The notes under the pieces are model-generated. The model had not been told where the DNA came from. It did no database searches and worked only from the letters and a program-made list of their open reading frames with translations. From Mytilisepta virgata (lineage: Eukaryota > Mollusca > Bivalvia > Mytilida > Mytilidae), in assembly GCA_028015205.1 (NCBI GenBank), contig CM051516.1:27580593-27644592 (forward strand): a stretch of 64,000 nucleotides of DNA, given 5' to 3'. Both the position numbers and the translations under genes were made by a program. Numbering within the stretch: the stretch's first letter is position 1; the number at the start of each line of letters is the position of its first letter. Positions 44,801 through 58,600 of the stretch are shown in pieces.

Positions 44801-47800
44801 GCTTTGGTTGAACAGTTCATAAGTTATTGCACGGACACTGTTTGGCAGCCGCCCGTCCGCCCGCCCGCCGTACATCACCAATTTAATAACCGATATTTTC
44901 CTATGAAAATCCGGTTAAAAATGATTTTTATCCCTTTCTTTCAAAGCAAAAAAATCATTATTTAACAAAATAAGTCGCCGAAAGCTACTTAAACTAGAAA
45001 TTGTGTCTGAAAGACACTGATGCTCCACCTAAAATGTAAGTCATCATGTATGAATGCTCAGTACTATCCAAGGCACATCCAATGACAAAGTTTCATTGAT
45101 ACACTATGCTCAGTTCCAAAGAAATGAACCTAAACATAACACTTAACCAGAGTTACTCAAGCATAAAATGTAGGTCATAATGCCCCAATTTTTGTATGAC
45201 TGCTCATTACTACCCAACACACATCCACTGATGAAGTTTCATTGATACACTATTCTTAGTTTCAAAGAAATGAACCTAAACGTAAAACTTAACCAAACCA
45301 GAGTCGCTCAACGATTAAATGTAGGTCATAATGACCCAGTTAGTGTATGACTGCTCAGTACTATCCAGGGCACATCCACTGATGAAGTTTCATTGATACA
45401 CTATGCTTATTTCTAAAGAAATGAACCTAAATGTAAAACTTAAGTCGCTCAAGCATAAAATGTATGTCATAATGACCCAATTATTGTATGACTCACTGCT
45501 CAGTAATACCCAGCGCACATACACTGACGAAGTTTCATTTATATACACTATGCTTAGTTCCAAAGAAATGAACATAAATGCAAAATTTAACCACATTGTT
45601 CGGACGTACATACGGACAAGGGTAACTCTATATGCCCCATCCACATTTGTAGGCGGGGCATAAAAATAATTTGATGAAAAAAAAGTTGCAGGTGGTCAAG
45701 TGTGAAATAAAGGTCATGGAGACCCAATGTTGCTAAACTGTGTTGTACTTTAGGACTATGGAGATGAAACATTATTGATATATTACCTCAGATTTCTGAG
45801 GAAATGGACCTAAACATAAAACTTAAGCAAAGTCATTCGACCATGAAATGTAGGTCAATGTGACCCAAATATTGCTGAATAGCATAGTACTATACAAAAG
45901 GACTGTAGTGGTGAAAAATCATTAATATATGTATTATCATAAGATTCTGATTAATTGACCCTAATTTAGTAAAATTGAACCAAAGTGACAGCATAAACTG
46001 TATGTCATATTGACCCAAGTGTTGCTGAACTGTGTTGTACTATACAAGAGGACTTGTGGTGAAATATCATTGATATATTACTATAGGTTTCTGAAAAATG
46101 AACCTATACGCAAAACTCAACCAAAGTCACTGTAGCATGAAATGTAGGTCATAGCGACCCAAGTGTTGCTGAATTGTGTTGTACGATACAAGAGGACTGT
46201 AGTGGTGAAATATCATTGATATATTACTATAGGACTCTGAGAAATGGAGCTCAACGCAAAACTTAACAGAATCAGGACTAAAAGGGTAAATCTATATGTC
46301 CCAGGGCATAAAAATGAAATCCTTTTTTCCTACACCTTTTTTTCTGTTGTGATCCTGCTAATGTCAGGTTTATTACCTGTAGAACTAAAGAATAACCTCC
46401 TGTCAAAGAATGTATCTCAAAATATCTTTCACAAGGAAATCCTTTAAATAATTTTTCAAAAACTCCTTTACTGCTTACATCAAAATACTTTGAATTTTTG
46501 GAGTACCTATTAGCTAATTTACATTTTCAACATTGAAATAAAATAGGTTTGAGAAGAAAACCTTCAATTGAGAAATAAAATTAGGAATACTGTTTCAAAT
46601 AGACAACTGTCACAAAAACATTCAAGAAATTGACACATCCTGGAACATATCAAGAGGTAAATACACTGCTTTCCTTTCAAAAATCAATTTCATTTTTTGA
46701 TGTTGATGTCTGGATGTCCAATGATATTAAAAAAAAAACTATGTTTAAGCTTATATTGCACGCTTGGGAACTGTCAATATGATACAGTACTTATACATTT
46801 ATAACATATATAAGCTTGGATGTTCAAATGCAATTTATATATACACACATGTATGGACCATTTCAGATTCATTTTTGTGGGCCATTTCGTTTGCTTTCTT
46901 GGTGATTCCACATAATTAGGTTTAGATACCATCAACGGTAATCAATACTAATGCCATCTAGTGGTAACAAACAATACCTTGATTATGTCTGGAATCTGAA
47001 AATGTCTATAGATACATACGATTGTTACTATCAGGCTTATATTGAATACTAAATTACCAGATAGCATTTTTGTACAAACTAAGTTTTTTTTATGTGTCTG
47101 TGTTACAATTTTTAATAATGAAATAAGACCTTTAATAAACTTCTGCCATAAAAATTGGCATGATATAACAAACAGGTAAATAAATTGTAATGTAAAAGAC
47201 TAAGATTGACTTTTTAAAAAATAAACTTTTCTAACACACAATATTACATTTTATATAGCTTGGGGCATGTAGAGAACAATGATTTAATTTTTAGTGTAAG
47301 GAGGGGTAAAAGCGACAGACTCCAAAATTTGTTGTGATAACATAGGGTATAAAAATTAATGCAGAACTAAATATAGCTACAATGATGTTGATATCATATG
47401 ACAAGTTTTGATATCAGTGGAATTTCAAAAAGGTCCCATTACTCCCAATGGTGCATCTTAGTATGATTTTCAGCCAAGCATATTACACATTTTATCTGGT
47501 TTAAAACAGAATGTAAATAAATGTATAGCTAATCTATCATTATCATGTCTTTAACCCTTTCCAGGCGAACGATGCCCCAAAACATCATGACCCTTTCCAG
47601 TCATTTGTATGTCCCTAATCCTATCTACTGATATCTGGATACACTTTTTTGGTCTTGATTGCAAGACAAACATTATAGCTACAGAAGCAGTACCAATAAG
47701 GACCCAAATTCACATGTATGAATTAACAGTACCATGCAGAATAGCCTTGGTGCCATCATTTGTCACAAAGGGTGAATTAAGAGGGAGAGGTGGGCTGCCT

Positions 47801-48558
47801 TTTGGGCTCCAAATGGTATATTGTGGGGTGGGAAAATTTTATTAATGAGCTGTACAGGAACAGCAAGGGTCATTAGTGTGCCCTACTAAGTCTGAGGGGC
47901 AATAATAACTCAACTGAAGAATAATCGAGCTGACAGTAGTGTCCGCTAATGCTAAAATTCATCTTGACCTATCTTTGAGACACACTTTCCGAATTGTATA
48001 AACATCGGAAATCCACACTTGAATCAGTCGTATTGTACAAACTCCCGTAATTTCTGAAATCACAAAGAAATTTAGTTTGATGTCACAATTAAAAAAGTAA
48101 TTGTTCTATGACGTCATCGAGGTGAATTCTACTGTCAATAGTAAGTAATGTGTTCATTCCATGTAAAGGGCCCATTAAGAGTCAATACGTCTATATCCAG
48201 CAGCCTTTTTCAGAGATAAAACTTAGTGTTCACACTGTCACTGGTCCTAATTTACTATTCTAGTCTTATATCACCAATTTTAAACAGGATGGGCTAAAAA
48301 GGATTTAGTTCATTACAGATGAGCCTTCAACAAACGTTTCTACACTTAAAAAAAACTACCCCAAATGGTGCAATTTTAGTACCCTATTAGTATTATAACT
48401 TATACAGTACGTTTCAAAATTTCAACAAAATATGCGTACGTGCTTGTTTCTTCGGTTGCTTTTGAACCAGTACTGTATTTACAAGACTGAGTCTGAAATT
48501 GTTTTGTCCTGCCAAAACGAATAACCCTTAAAGCCTGTTGCAGGCGAACTAAAACCAT
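41865..48558 (-). CDS. NADH dehydrogenase 1 beta subunit 2
   Basis: Accessory subunit of mitochondrial complex I, membrane arm. Three exons on the minus strand: 48558-48440 (ATG; 39 codons plus 2 nt), 42823-42706 (1 nt plus 39 codons) and 41939-41865 (24 codons plus TGA), giving 103 residues; the human precursor is about 105. Exon 1 encodes a basic amphipathic presequence (MVLVRLQQALRVIRFGRTKQ) typical of mitochondrial import. Exon 2 holds YRGNIGTVVDW and the single membrane segment GMFIVWYWIFYRF. Exon 3 gives the hallmark end PDPSKWTDEELGIPPDN, matching the conserved NDUFB2 C-terminus. Donors are gtacgc (exon 1) and gtaaga (exon 2). The exon 1 donor was chosen because it alone restores frame; a nearer GT does not. 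Intron 1 is 5.6 kb and repeat-filled. Confidence 0.9.
43858..44919. repeat. 161-bp tandem array with inverted hairpin ends
   Basis: 'cggtgaaag' recurs at 44242, 44403, 44564 and 44725 (161 bp each), with a partial unit before. The left end starts 'aaccggattttcctgcatgg' (43861) and the right end is a hairpin at 44887-44917 (taaccgatattttc...gaaaatccggtta) whose complement begins in the same way. A 'gcccgtccgcccgcccgccg' tract precedes the right hairpin. Lies in NDUFB2 intron 1. Confidence 0.92.
45000..45662 (-). repeat. 141-bp-class tandem repeat, hairpin at right end
   Basis: Four or more units with 'gaagtttcattgatacacta' and 'aaagaaatgaacctaaa', reverse in orientation to 37406-38010. It ends in 'cggacgtacatacggacaag' and a hairpin at 45631-45662 (tatgcccc...ggggcata). 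NDUFB2 intron 1. Confidence 0.88.
45690..46312 (-). repeat. 141-bp tandem repeat, reverse copy
   Basis: Units match the complement of 37406-38010 closely ('gtgaaatatcattgatatat', 'gttgctgaactgtgttgtac'). It ends 'gggtaaatctatatgtccca' and 'gggcataaaa', the complement of that element's hairpin start. It abuts the previous repeat. Confidence 0.9.
46320..48430. other. Rest of NDUFB2 intron 1, no feature seen
   Basis: The 78-codon ORF at 47609-47845 has no recognised family. No inverted or tandem structure stands out. Confidence 0.4.
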
Positions 48559-48870
48559 GATTTCGTCCTTCTGTCCAAAAAGGACACAGGAAGTAGTAAC
48601 AAATGTAATGAAATACGAAAGTGTGGATAAACATTATAAAAAAAAACAACAAACAAACAACCATGTAACTTTTTTTTTTAATTACTTAATAAAAATGATT
48701 AATTAAAGTAAAAAATGTTTATATTTTTATTTTATTTACAAGAACTCTGTTTTACATCCGAAACTGTGGCTGTCAAATTATTGACTTCCTTGACAACAGG
48801 TGCCCGGTGTAAACGATTGTAAACGATGAGATGAAAACTGAACGAAAGCAATAAGTCTGTAAGTATGCAA
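48559..48870. promoter_or_regulatory. Putative shared NDUFB2 / VWA-gene 5' region
   Basis: NDUFB2 starts leftward at 48558, and the next gene to the right is on the plus strand. A strong donor, 'tctgtaagtatg', occurs at 48856-48867 after a less AT-rich stretch (48783-48858). It could be a non-coding first exon spliced to the acceptor at 52615-52616. No TATA or other core element is evident. Position is inferred from gene layout only. Confidence 0.3.
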
Positions 48871-49017
48871 ATAAAACATAGCATTTAATCAATCTATATC
48901 AAAAACGACATTTAACAAAAGTTGTAAGACTCTACCATTAATACGATAAGGAAATTAACTGAGCAGAAGCTAATTATAGCTCAGATAATAAATAATAAAA
49001 CAGACGGCCGGCCATAA

Positions 49018-49230
49018 ATAAAAGATTGATTGATTGTTGTTTGCTCAACATCCAGTGTCAAATATCATATATATGTATGTTCAGGACAAAATTTAGTTCA
49101 ACAATATTCACCAAAAATAATCAGAAAATATGGGTACGAACGGAACATAAAGGTTTCAAGAAATGTTTTGAGAATTCATGTAGGGACAAATAGTTTGCCT
49201 TCAGTAGTGGCCATTAGCCTAATATTTTCC
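49018..49230. repeat. Dispersed repeat fragment
   Basis: 'ttgattgattgttgtttgct' then 'caacatccagtgtcaaatat' and 'tgttcaggac' is text I recognise as a recurrent molluscan genomic repeat. Only part is present and I cannot define its ends. Confidence 0.4.
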
Positions 49231-49589
49231 TAAATCTACAGGAAGAATTTAGAACGTGCAACGAATGTGACATCATATATTAAGCTTTTTTGAAAATTCA
49301 TACCGAAACCAGCATCCGACCCGCAAGCATTGAAAATTAGGGGATGTCCCAGGCAACTAAAAATATATTTTAGATAGCGGAAATTCTGTTTTATGGTAAA
49401 TAAATTTTAAAGCTTGAATCCCCTTAGGTTTCTTAGGGTATGAGTTTAAGGGAAAATGTTTTGTTAAAATGATGTTTAAATTGAAAGTTTTCTGATTGTT
49501 ATTTATTATATAACGGGCTTACCTTGATTAATATAGAAGTTATAGAACCATTAAAGGTTTATAAACACCCTCCATTAGCTGTGCTAGAG

Positions 49590-49645
49590 GAGTATTCCTT
49601 TAGCTCAGTTGGTAGAGCGATGGACTACTGAACCAAACGTTCCTG
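49590..49645 (+). other. tRNA-like fragment, A box only
   Basis: 'tttagctcagttggtagagc' is a textbook D-arm and pol III A box, followed by an anticodon-arm-like 'tggactactgaacca'. There is no T-arm or B box ('ggttcga') downstream, and the 3' half cannot be folded as a tRNA. Probably a tRNA pseudogene or SINE-head remnant. Confidence 0.5.
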
Positions 49646-50094
49646 TTGGTAAGTTTGGGAGACAAATCATGCTCTACTGTCACAATTAAATGAATAAATT
49701 TTTTCTCTCTATATCGGCATGCAGCTTTCTGATCCTAGTGTATTATGAGTGAATTTCAATAACATTTATGTTTGCAACCCGAGTTACAGAATGAATCTGA
49801 AACAAGATATTGCAGTTAATGTACATGTGTACATGTACCTGTGAAATACACTTTGAGTGACATAAATTAATATCATGGTCTGGACAAAATATTAAAAAAC
49901 AAATACCTATTATTTAATTGTGTTTCTTTCTGTCACGAAAATATGTAAATTTTCTGCTTGATTGGAAACAAATTACAAAGCCAGAATCTACTGTATTCAC
50001 ACCTTTGCCTATAAATCAATGTTTTAATTCAGTAAATATTTTCAATAAATTTTTGTTCTTACACAGTTTCTATGTCTGAGCCCCCTGATTTATT

Positions 50095-50600
50095 AGTTCG
50101 CCTCAACGAAGTTGAGGGGGACTATTGGAGTCAACCCGGTGTCCACGTCCACAGCCAGTTTTCAGTTACTAATTCACATAGGGTCATATATTTTTGTGTG
50201 CAGGTGCATGATGAAGAGACTGACCATGTGAAATAAGATGAAGGTCACATGACTCATATTACATGGTTAACTGGCTTTTAAGTTTTATGTCAAAAATCAG
50301 TTTTGATATACAAAGTGACCTACAATCATATTACTTGGTATGAGGGTGTATCTTGGAGAGTAACACAGCCTCCCCCCAAAATTAGGTCACTCTGACCTAC
50401 TTATTGTGCTTCATTGACTTATGTTAAGTTTTACGTCCAAGTTCAGTTCTCCAATACCAAAGGACCTACAGTCATATAAATTGGTGTGAGGGTGCATCTC
50501 GGGGAGTAACACAGCCTCCAACCAAACATATGTCACCTGACCTACTTATCGCGCTTCATTGACATCATGTGATATCAAATTTCCTTAAATGTCAAAGAGT
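50095..50600 (+). repeat. Hairpin-class repeat, about 148-bp units
   Basis: Begins with the hairpin 'cctcaacgaagttgagg' (50101-50117), then a 'ggtgtccacgtccacagcc' tract and about three units carrying 'aagttttatgtcaaaaatca' (about 50280) and 'aagttttacgtccaagttca' (about 50427), plus 'gtaacacagcctcc' twice. Confidence 0.82.
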
Positions 50601-50609
50601 TAGATAATA

Positions 50610-52610
50610 CTAGTCATAATAAGAGAAACTGGTATATCACCCACTTTGGTCCAGTTGTCTCACTCTCCAATGAAGTAAACCATGTTATCATAAATAGTCC
50701 AGATTTAGTCTGATGTTGAAGAAGCTTTTTTGAACTCTTAATGACTGCAACTAGTTCAACTACATTTTTGTAACACATGTGACATTTATGTATCGGCCTA
50801 GGTGTTTCCTCTTTATACATGTATACTTTAAAAAAAAATGGATAACAGGAAAGGTCAATAATGACATACTATCAACAAGTGCAATCCAACTGACTGAATC
50901 CTTGACAAAAAAATAACGTAAAAAAGAAGAGATAACAAATATAAAGTCAACAGAGAGCCAGGATAGTCTTGACTTTATATATACACACTTAACAGTGATG
51001 GGGTAAACCCCTTGTATGGGTACCAAATGCCCCCTACCTTATCTGTCCTGACACTCTGGTATATAAAACACACTATAAAAGCCAATTCAGTAATTGTACG
51101 TATGATTACCAAAAAAGTGACCTCTTGCTAGAACTGCAAAAATTGATTGGTTGGTACATAATTTAGATATCCTCACACATAAGACATACATGTACGCATA
51201 ATAATAATAAATTTCAGTATTCACAAAAATAGTTTACAACAGACATCATGGACAATATAAATCATTGCAACACATTATAAATCTTTAACTCACAATCCTT
51301 TAGTGAATATTACCCAATATTTCATTGGTTGTGTATTGTACATGTAGTAATAAAAACAAAGATTAATAACATTTTATTTTAGTTAAAGGAAAGGTCAGGT
51401 TCACAAGTCATGTTTGTCAATTGTATTAGTCTTTTGAGAAAATTGAATTTTTAGATGATTTTTATTTGACAATTTTGATTTTAAGAGCATTTTTGAGAAT
51501 TTTTTAAAAATAACATAGAATCCCTTGAAAGTGTCATGGACATTGTACAAAGTGTGTGTGTTTTTACACACAGGAAATACAGCTGAATAATTTTTACAGC
51601 AGAAACTAAATTGATAACAAGCCTTTACATGATGTATTAAAAATCAACGAAACAGAAATTTTAATTTAAAAATTTTGGTTTTCAAGAAACGAAGGAATTT
51701 TAGTGAAAATATTAAACTTTCATTTTGCTGTTTTTACATGAACTCCGTTTATGAATTTAAATCAACTTTATTTAAGAAATATTAAATTGTATACAAATAT
51801 TTTTGGATATTCAGATGTTGTTCTGTATATTTAGTTTCATGCAAAATTTCATAGAAATCTTTAATATTTTAGGTATCTCCGGCCTTAAACAAATAATTAT
51901 CGTTAAGAAAGACAGTCAGAAGAAATATTATATTATATTTTATTATCATGTTCTTCAAATGACCCATTTGATCTATTGGAAATTAATTATATAATATATT
52001 GTAATGCTGACAGGTAAATTATATTTTATTTTGACACGTTAGATATATATTAATAACCTAAATGCAGGACGTTTTGAAATTATCATGTACTAGATATTTT
52101 TTTAATTAAACTCAGTGCAACTTTATACCTACATGTATGATGTATATAACACTTTGTTGAAGTAGTTCTTTTTATTATTGGTACAAAGGTTTTGTTATAA
52201 CAATAAAATGAGAAACAGTTAACTAAGCCATTGATTTAATTAAATTTTATGTCTTTAAATAGATTTTTCTTAAGATTCATAAAGTGTAACTCAGCCCTTT
52301 TCAACATGTAGTGTACTATAATATATGACTATGCAAAAATGCATTTAAATTGAATAATGAATTTTAAATGGTTCAGTGTTGTATAATCACTGGGTATTTA
52401 ACTCTGTTGTTTTTATCATTTCACATCTATCTGCAGATTTGTCATGTTGTACCATGTAATATTATTTTAAAAGAAACATTAATTATCTCCCCCTGATAGA
52501 GTACTTACTCTATTTTAATGAAGTTTGAATGTAGCCACCGTTTCCCTGATAATTTCAATGTTATGTGGATATATAATTGAGCATGTGGACCATACACCTA
52601 ACTTTTTGTT
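50610..52610. other. Gene-less stretch before the VWA exon
   Basis: AT-rich. It is an intron if the upstream non-coding exon is real. No other feature is defined. Confidence 0.4.
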
Positions 52611-52630
52611 TTTCAGAATATAATTTCAAA

Positions 52631-55600
52631 ATGGCAGTGATTCCTCCAGAAATGAAGGGGATACCCACCATGTTTGGGGAGGTATTGGAGAAGAATGTGA
52701 CATTCTGTATTGACACATCTGGAAGCATGTACAGAGGTTTAGAAGTTGTAAAAGAGCATTTAATTGAAACATTGCTTAAACATGCTAACAAACCACAAAC
52801 AAGAACATTCAATCTGGTGGAGTTCAGTTCCGATGTTACCCAATGGGCTGACAAAATGGTTAAGTGTTCACCACAGACTGTTGCTGTGGCTACAGACTGG
52901 ATTAAAAAACTGACTCCTAAGACTGGTACCAACACAGAGGGTGCATTGCTCACAGCATTATCTGACCCAGGGTGTGGTGCTGTTTATATTGTTACCGATG
53001 GATTAGCAGATCAACATCCCGTAGATATTCTTGATAATGTGTATGCTGCTGCTAAAGGGAGACCAATTCATTGTATATACTTAAGTTCTGAGGATCAAAT
53101 CGACAGCGTAGCTGTTGAACTTTTGGAGGACTTAGCTGTTGAATCCTATGGTTCATTTCATATCATAACATTAACGACACATGGTTGTGTGGAAAGGATC
53201 ACACCTATTTACAGGGCTGATCATGCACAAGAACGTTTGATTAGAACTGCCAACGGAACTATGCACAGTCAAGAAAAACTGTGTAGTGTTGCTACGTCTC
53301 TGGCCGTTGGTCCCGAGGAAAGTTTATACCTTACTCCTCGAGTCAATGCATTTGGTTATTATGCTCCATACCTAGACCCTATATATCCATACGTAGATTA
53401 TCCATTGTATCGTCCGTGGTACGGATTTCCATTTAGATACTATTATCCACATGGATGGAGTAGATATCGTCCTGCTAGGACATATTTGAAAGCTAAAGAT
53501 GCCATGTTGGAGAGTATTGAGCAGACAAACATATCCCCAGCTGCTGGTGCTTTACTGATTGGTAAGAAAGTATTAGCAAGGCGGATGGATGATGGCTATT
53601 TTTACTTAGGAACAGTTAAAAGTCAGGTTAGTATACTTGTACATGTAAATTGTATTAGATACTTTGTTGTTCAAATTTATATCTAGTAGTTGTCTCCCTG
53701 TATTATCTTTTTGTAATGACCTTTTAAACAGTTTGTACAGAAAGTTGATTGAAAGTTTTGTCCTTGAAATTTTCATCCAGGAACGGAGTGCAACCTTTGG
53801 AGTCCGATTCACAAACAGTTATTAGTAATACTGTGTTCTAGTAAATTAACCTTTTTATTAGTCCACTTCCTCAAAACTCAGGTGGCAAACATAAAAAAAA
53901 GTCTGATATGAACTACATGTCTTACATGGTGGTATCGTAAAAAATATAAGATACATGCATAATAAAATTTAGTAATTTTTCAGATGATTTATGGAGAGGG
54001 AATTCTAAAGAAATAAAATAATTTTCTTTTCTGGAATTTTTTTCAAGAACAGTGTGCTTTTAGTTTAAAATTAGCCGGCTAAGGTGTTCACCCCAGGGGT
54101 GCATGGCTAATAATAAAGGGACTAGTTATTAACATGAAATTATGTGAAAAGCTATGAAATGTACCCTTAGCAATGCATGCTTTGGTTAACCTCCTTATAA
54201 TTACTTGCCCTTAATTTGCAGGACATAATTCTTTAAAGTGTCCATTTAGGAAATTATGATACTTCAGTATATATACAAATGTATATACATATGAACAATC
54301 TATTACTTAGATAAAGTTAGAATAAAATTACTGCATGTACTTTTCAACTGACTGCCAGTGAATAGGTTCATAAATACACATGTAATCCCAAGAAACAAAT
54401 TAGAGTCATGAAACCAATTACATTTTCTCCCAAAATGTAATTCTGGAGCATTTTGGTTTTATCAGATAGTAATGACCGTCCATGGCCACTCTTTCTAGAT
54501 TTCTGAATGATATTAGAAGACCACATATTGCAATGTTGGGAATTCGAAGCAGACATTTTTCTGTGATGGTGGTCATATATATGCCATTTTGTAAATTAGA
54601 AATTTCAAAGTGTACCTACATAAATTTAATGTGTAAAAATTGCTTTACAAAATATGAAATATAGAATAAATTGACCAATTGCAGTCATATATCAGTTGAT
54701 TACAATACAGTTGTTTAATTTTTGTATATTTTATTGCCATAATTAAATACAATGACTACATGTACCTATGAAATGGCTAGGAGTTTATTCTTTTCTTCAT
54801 CAGCAGCTATAACCCTAGACTTCGCCTTGGGAAATACCTAGTGGCTCATAGCAATTTAATACTACATGTAGGCATTATTAATATTTCCAGTTTTGAATTA
54901 ATACAGTCTATGTATTTTAGTTAAAAGTAACTCACAAGATTATAATAAAGCTGAGAAAAAAATTAATAATAGAATATTACAAATAATAAAAAAATATGAC
55001 ATACATTGTACATTGCATATGTCAAAATGGAAACGTGCAATTGGATGGTTAAAATATTTTTTGGCTCATTTTGGTACAATTTAATGCATCCAACTCTGTG
55101 AACTCTTATTTTGAAATGAAAGAAAAAACATACAGACAACAAAAAAAGAATCTTCAAGAACATGTATTTATGTTGTAACAGTTAAACATGGTTTGAATTT
55201 CAAGTAGATCTGATTACAATGCTTTTTGTTGTACATAAATCGACAAGGATCTCTCAAGGACTGTATTTTATATTGTCAAGGTGTGTAAATTTCTTTTTAT
55301 AAGACAGGGGAAAAAAAAATCAATAATAGACTACGAATAATAAAAAAAGACATATATTGTTTGTAAAACTTGAAGCATGATTGTCAAAATTTTTTGCCAC
55401 ATTTGGGTACAATTTTCTTCACCCAACTTTTGCAACTCTTATTCCAACTAGATTTCCAAAATGTTGTTATTCTGTTTAAAAAATTTGAAATGAAAGAAAA
55501 ACATACAGACGACAAAATAAATAAAACTCCAGAACATCTATACATGGTTTGAATTTGAAGCTGATCTGATTATACATTGCCGTTTGTTGTACATTTTGTA

Positions 55601-58600
55601 TGTCGACAAATATCTCTCAAGGACTGCATTTTATTTTCAAGGTGTGGAAATTTGTGTATAGGTGTTAAACAAATACAATTTAACTGTTATGTAAGCCTTT
55701 TTATTCTATTTCATGTTGTTACAATAAATCGTAAATAAACAAAGGTCTGCATTTATGATGGATTTTAAATGATAAATCGTGCTTGTTGTAACATATTTTT
55801 TGTCAGGCAACAACATGGTCATATTCTGAAATATTTGGTGAGCACATCATTTAAGAAATTTAAGTGCACTTGTTAATGACTTTGATATTTGAGAAATTGA
55901 AGACAGAAATAATTTGGGCTTTTGTTGCATACAATGTAGCACTTTAATGAATGGAGCTGAAATTATACATGTACATGTATATAGATGTAAAAACAATTTT
56001 CTGAAGCCAAGTATAAATTACATGTACATTCACAATCTTATAAGATTATTATTTCAACTATATTAAAGTTTGAATAATTTTGAATCAAATGGCCAAAATA
56101 TGTATTGTGGTGTTCCAGAAGGTAGTATTCTTGAACATTTGCTTTTTCTTTTATATATAAATGACTTACCATTATTAGCTCACCAGACCCGAAGGGTCAT
56201 GTGAGCTATTGCCATCACTTGGCGTCCGTCGTCCGTCCGTAAACTTTTTCAAACGTTAACTCCTCTGACACCATAAGACCAATTGCAACCAAACTTCGTA
56301 CAGTTGTTTATTGATATATGTGCTACAAAACAATTGTTTGGATTTTTGATTCGTAAAAAAACATGGCCGCCATGGATAAAAATAGAACATAGGGGTAAAT
56401 TGCAGTTTTTTGCAAATAACTCAAAAACCATAACAGATATCAAAATTCTTGCATAGGGTAAAAGTGTTCAGCACCTCAAGATCTACCTGCCCTGAAATTT
56501 TGAAGAAGATCCAACTACCCATGAAGGAGTTATTGCCCTTTTTCTGCATTTTTTCCAAATTTTGCACTTATTAAGCTCAATATCTTGGATACTATAAAGG
56601 AAATTTGAAAAATTTAAATTTCATATTGTTAGGCACACAAAGATCTACAAAATTTCTAACAGGATGGAAGTTGTAGGTTCGTTCCTTTTAGGTGTTATTC
56701 CCCTTAGATCGTCAAAATTGACCAATTTTGCAGTCTTTATTCATTGTAATAAAATCGTTAACTCTTCTTACACCATAAGTTTAATTGCAACCAAACTTAG
56801 TGTAGTTGTTCCTTGGCATGGGTGCTACTAAACTGTCGTTTGGATTTTTGATTTGTAAAAAAACATGGCTGCCATGGCTAAAAATAGAACATAGGGGTAA
56901 ATTGCATTTTTTTGCAAATAACTCAAAAATGGTGACAGATATCAAAATTCTGATGGAAGCTAAAGTGTTCAACACCTCAAGATCTACCTGCTTTGAAATT
57001 TTGAAGAAGATGTAACCACCCATGTAGGAGTTATTGCCCTTTCTCTTGATTTTTTTTTGAAATTTGTACTTATTAAGTTGTATGATCATTCCTTTTAGGA
57101 GTTATTCCCCTTAGAACATCAAAATTGACCATTTTCACAGCATTTCCCTTAGTTTGCAAAATGTTTAAATGAGCCCTTTAGGAGTTAAAGTTTTGTCCCT
57201 TAAATGTCAAAATAACTGTTGATGCCTTATAGATGGCAAACTGTAGAAAATGAAAAAAAGCTTTTGATTGCGTGTAAATTTGTTTTTAAATGGCTATTTA
57301 TTAAAATATAAATTCAATGTTACCTCAATATACAATAGTACTTAAAAATAACTTTCATTAGATGTACAATGTATATATTTATATATTTTTTGTGAAATTA
57401 GTTTTGAAACTGGCTGTGGTCAGCACTCATTGTTTGACATTTTTGGCTTTTTTTTATGTTATTATTTCAAAAATCTTCTCCTCTGAAAATACTGAATGAA
57501 TTTGGATAAAACTTAGCATGATTGTTCCTTAGGGTATCCTGCACCAAATTTATGCTTCGATTTTTGATCCGTCAAAAAACATGGCCACTGTTACTAAAAA
57601 TAGAACATAGGGGTCAAACAACATTTTTTCGCAAATATCTCAAAAATCATTAGGTTACGGCAACTGATGTTAGAGTTATTGCCCTTTTTTGACATTTTTG
57701 GCTTTTTTTTATGTTATTATTTCAAAAATCTTCTTCTCTGAAACTACTATTCGAAATGAAATGAAACTTGGTAAGATTGTTCCTTAGGGTATCCTGCAAA
57801 AAGTTAATGCTTGGATTTTTGATTGGTCGAAAAACATGTCCGCCCTTACTAAAAATAGAACATAGGGGTCAAAATGCTGTTTTTTGCTATTTTTTCCTGA
57901 ATTATAGAAAGAAAAGGAAGATGAAAGCTACTTTCAAGGTAAACATGGTATCCCGAGTTGAATGGTGATGATGAAAGTTTGTTTCGGACGGCCATTTTTA
58001 AAATGGCTGCCATTTTCCCGCCATTTTTTACACTTGCTCAGATTTCAACAATATTTTGTTTTTAAAGTATCCTTAGTTTATGGTGATGATGAGAATGTTG
58101 TATAACAATGATTAAACTTCATAATATGTGAGCTTTTAATTGCTATCACTTGGTGTCCGTCATCATTGTTGTTAACAAATTTTCAAACATCTTCTCCTCT
58201 GAAACTATTAGGGGGATTTGGATGAAACTCTACAAAATGACAGATGAGTTAAGCATGGTTTATTGGATAAAAACCAACAGCTTAGTCAATATGATCAAAG
58301 ATCAAGTATAATACAAAATAAAAAGCCTTAACCCACAATTTTTACATAACTTCTTTCAAAAATTTTTAAAACGAAGACAACATATAGACCAAAAGGTTTA
58401 TACTTTTATTTGAAGATGAATTAAAGCTTGTATTTTGTATTGTGAATCATCAGATTGACCATGACTGTATCTTAATCAAGCGTAGGGAGAACTCATGCCC
58501 GTTTCTTTCCAGAGGTTCTTGAAAGGCTTTTAAAGGTATTTTCAGCATTTTACATGACCTTTAATACTCAGTTTAATTTACAACAAACATTAATATATTA

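Noticed and set aside
44213..44881. Series of near-identical 61-76 codon minus ORFs
   Set aside because: They are translations of the 161-bp tandem unit; each stops and restarts with the repeat.
52561..52953. 130-codon minus ORF opposite the VWA exon
   Set aside because: Antisense shadow of a clear coding exon on the plus strand.
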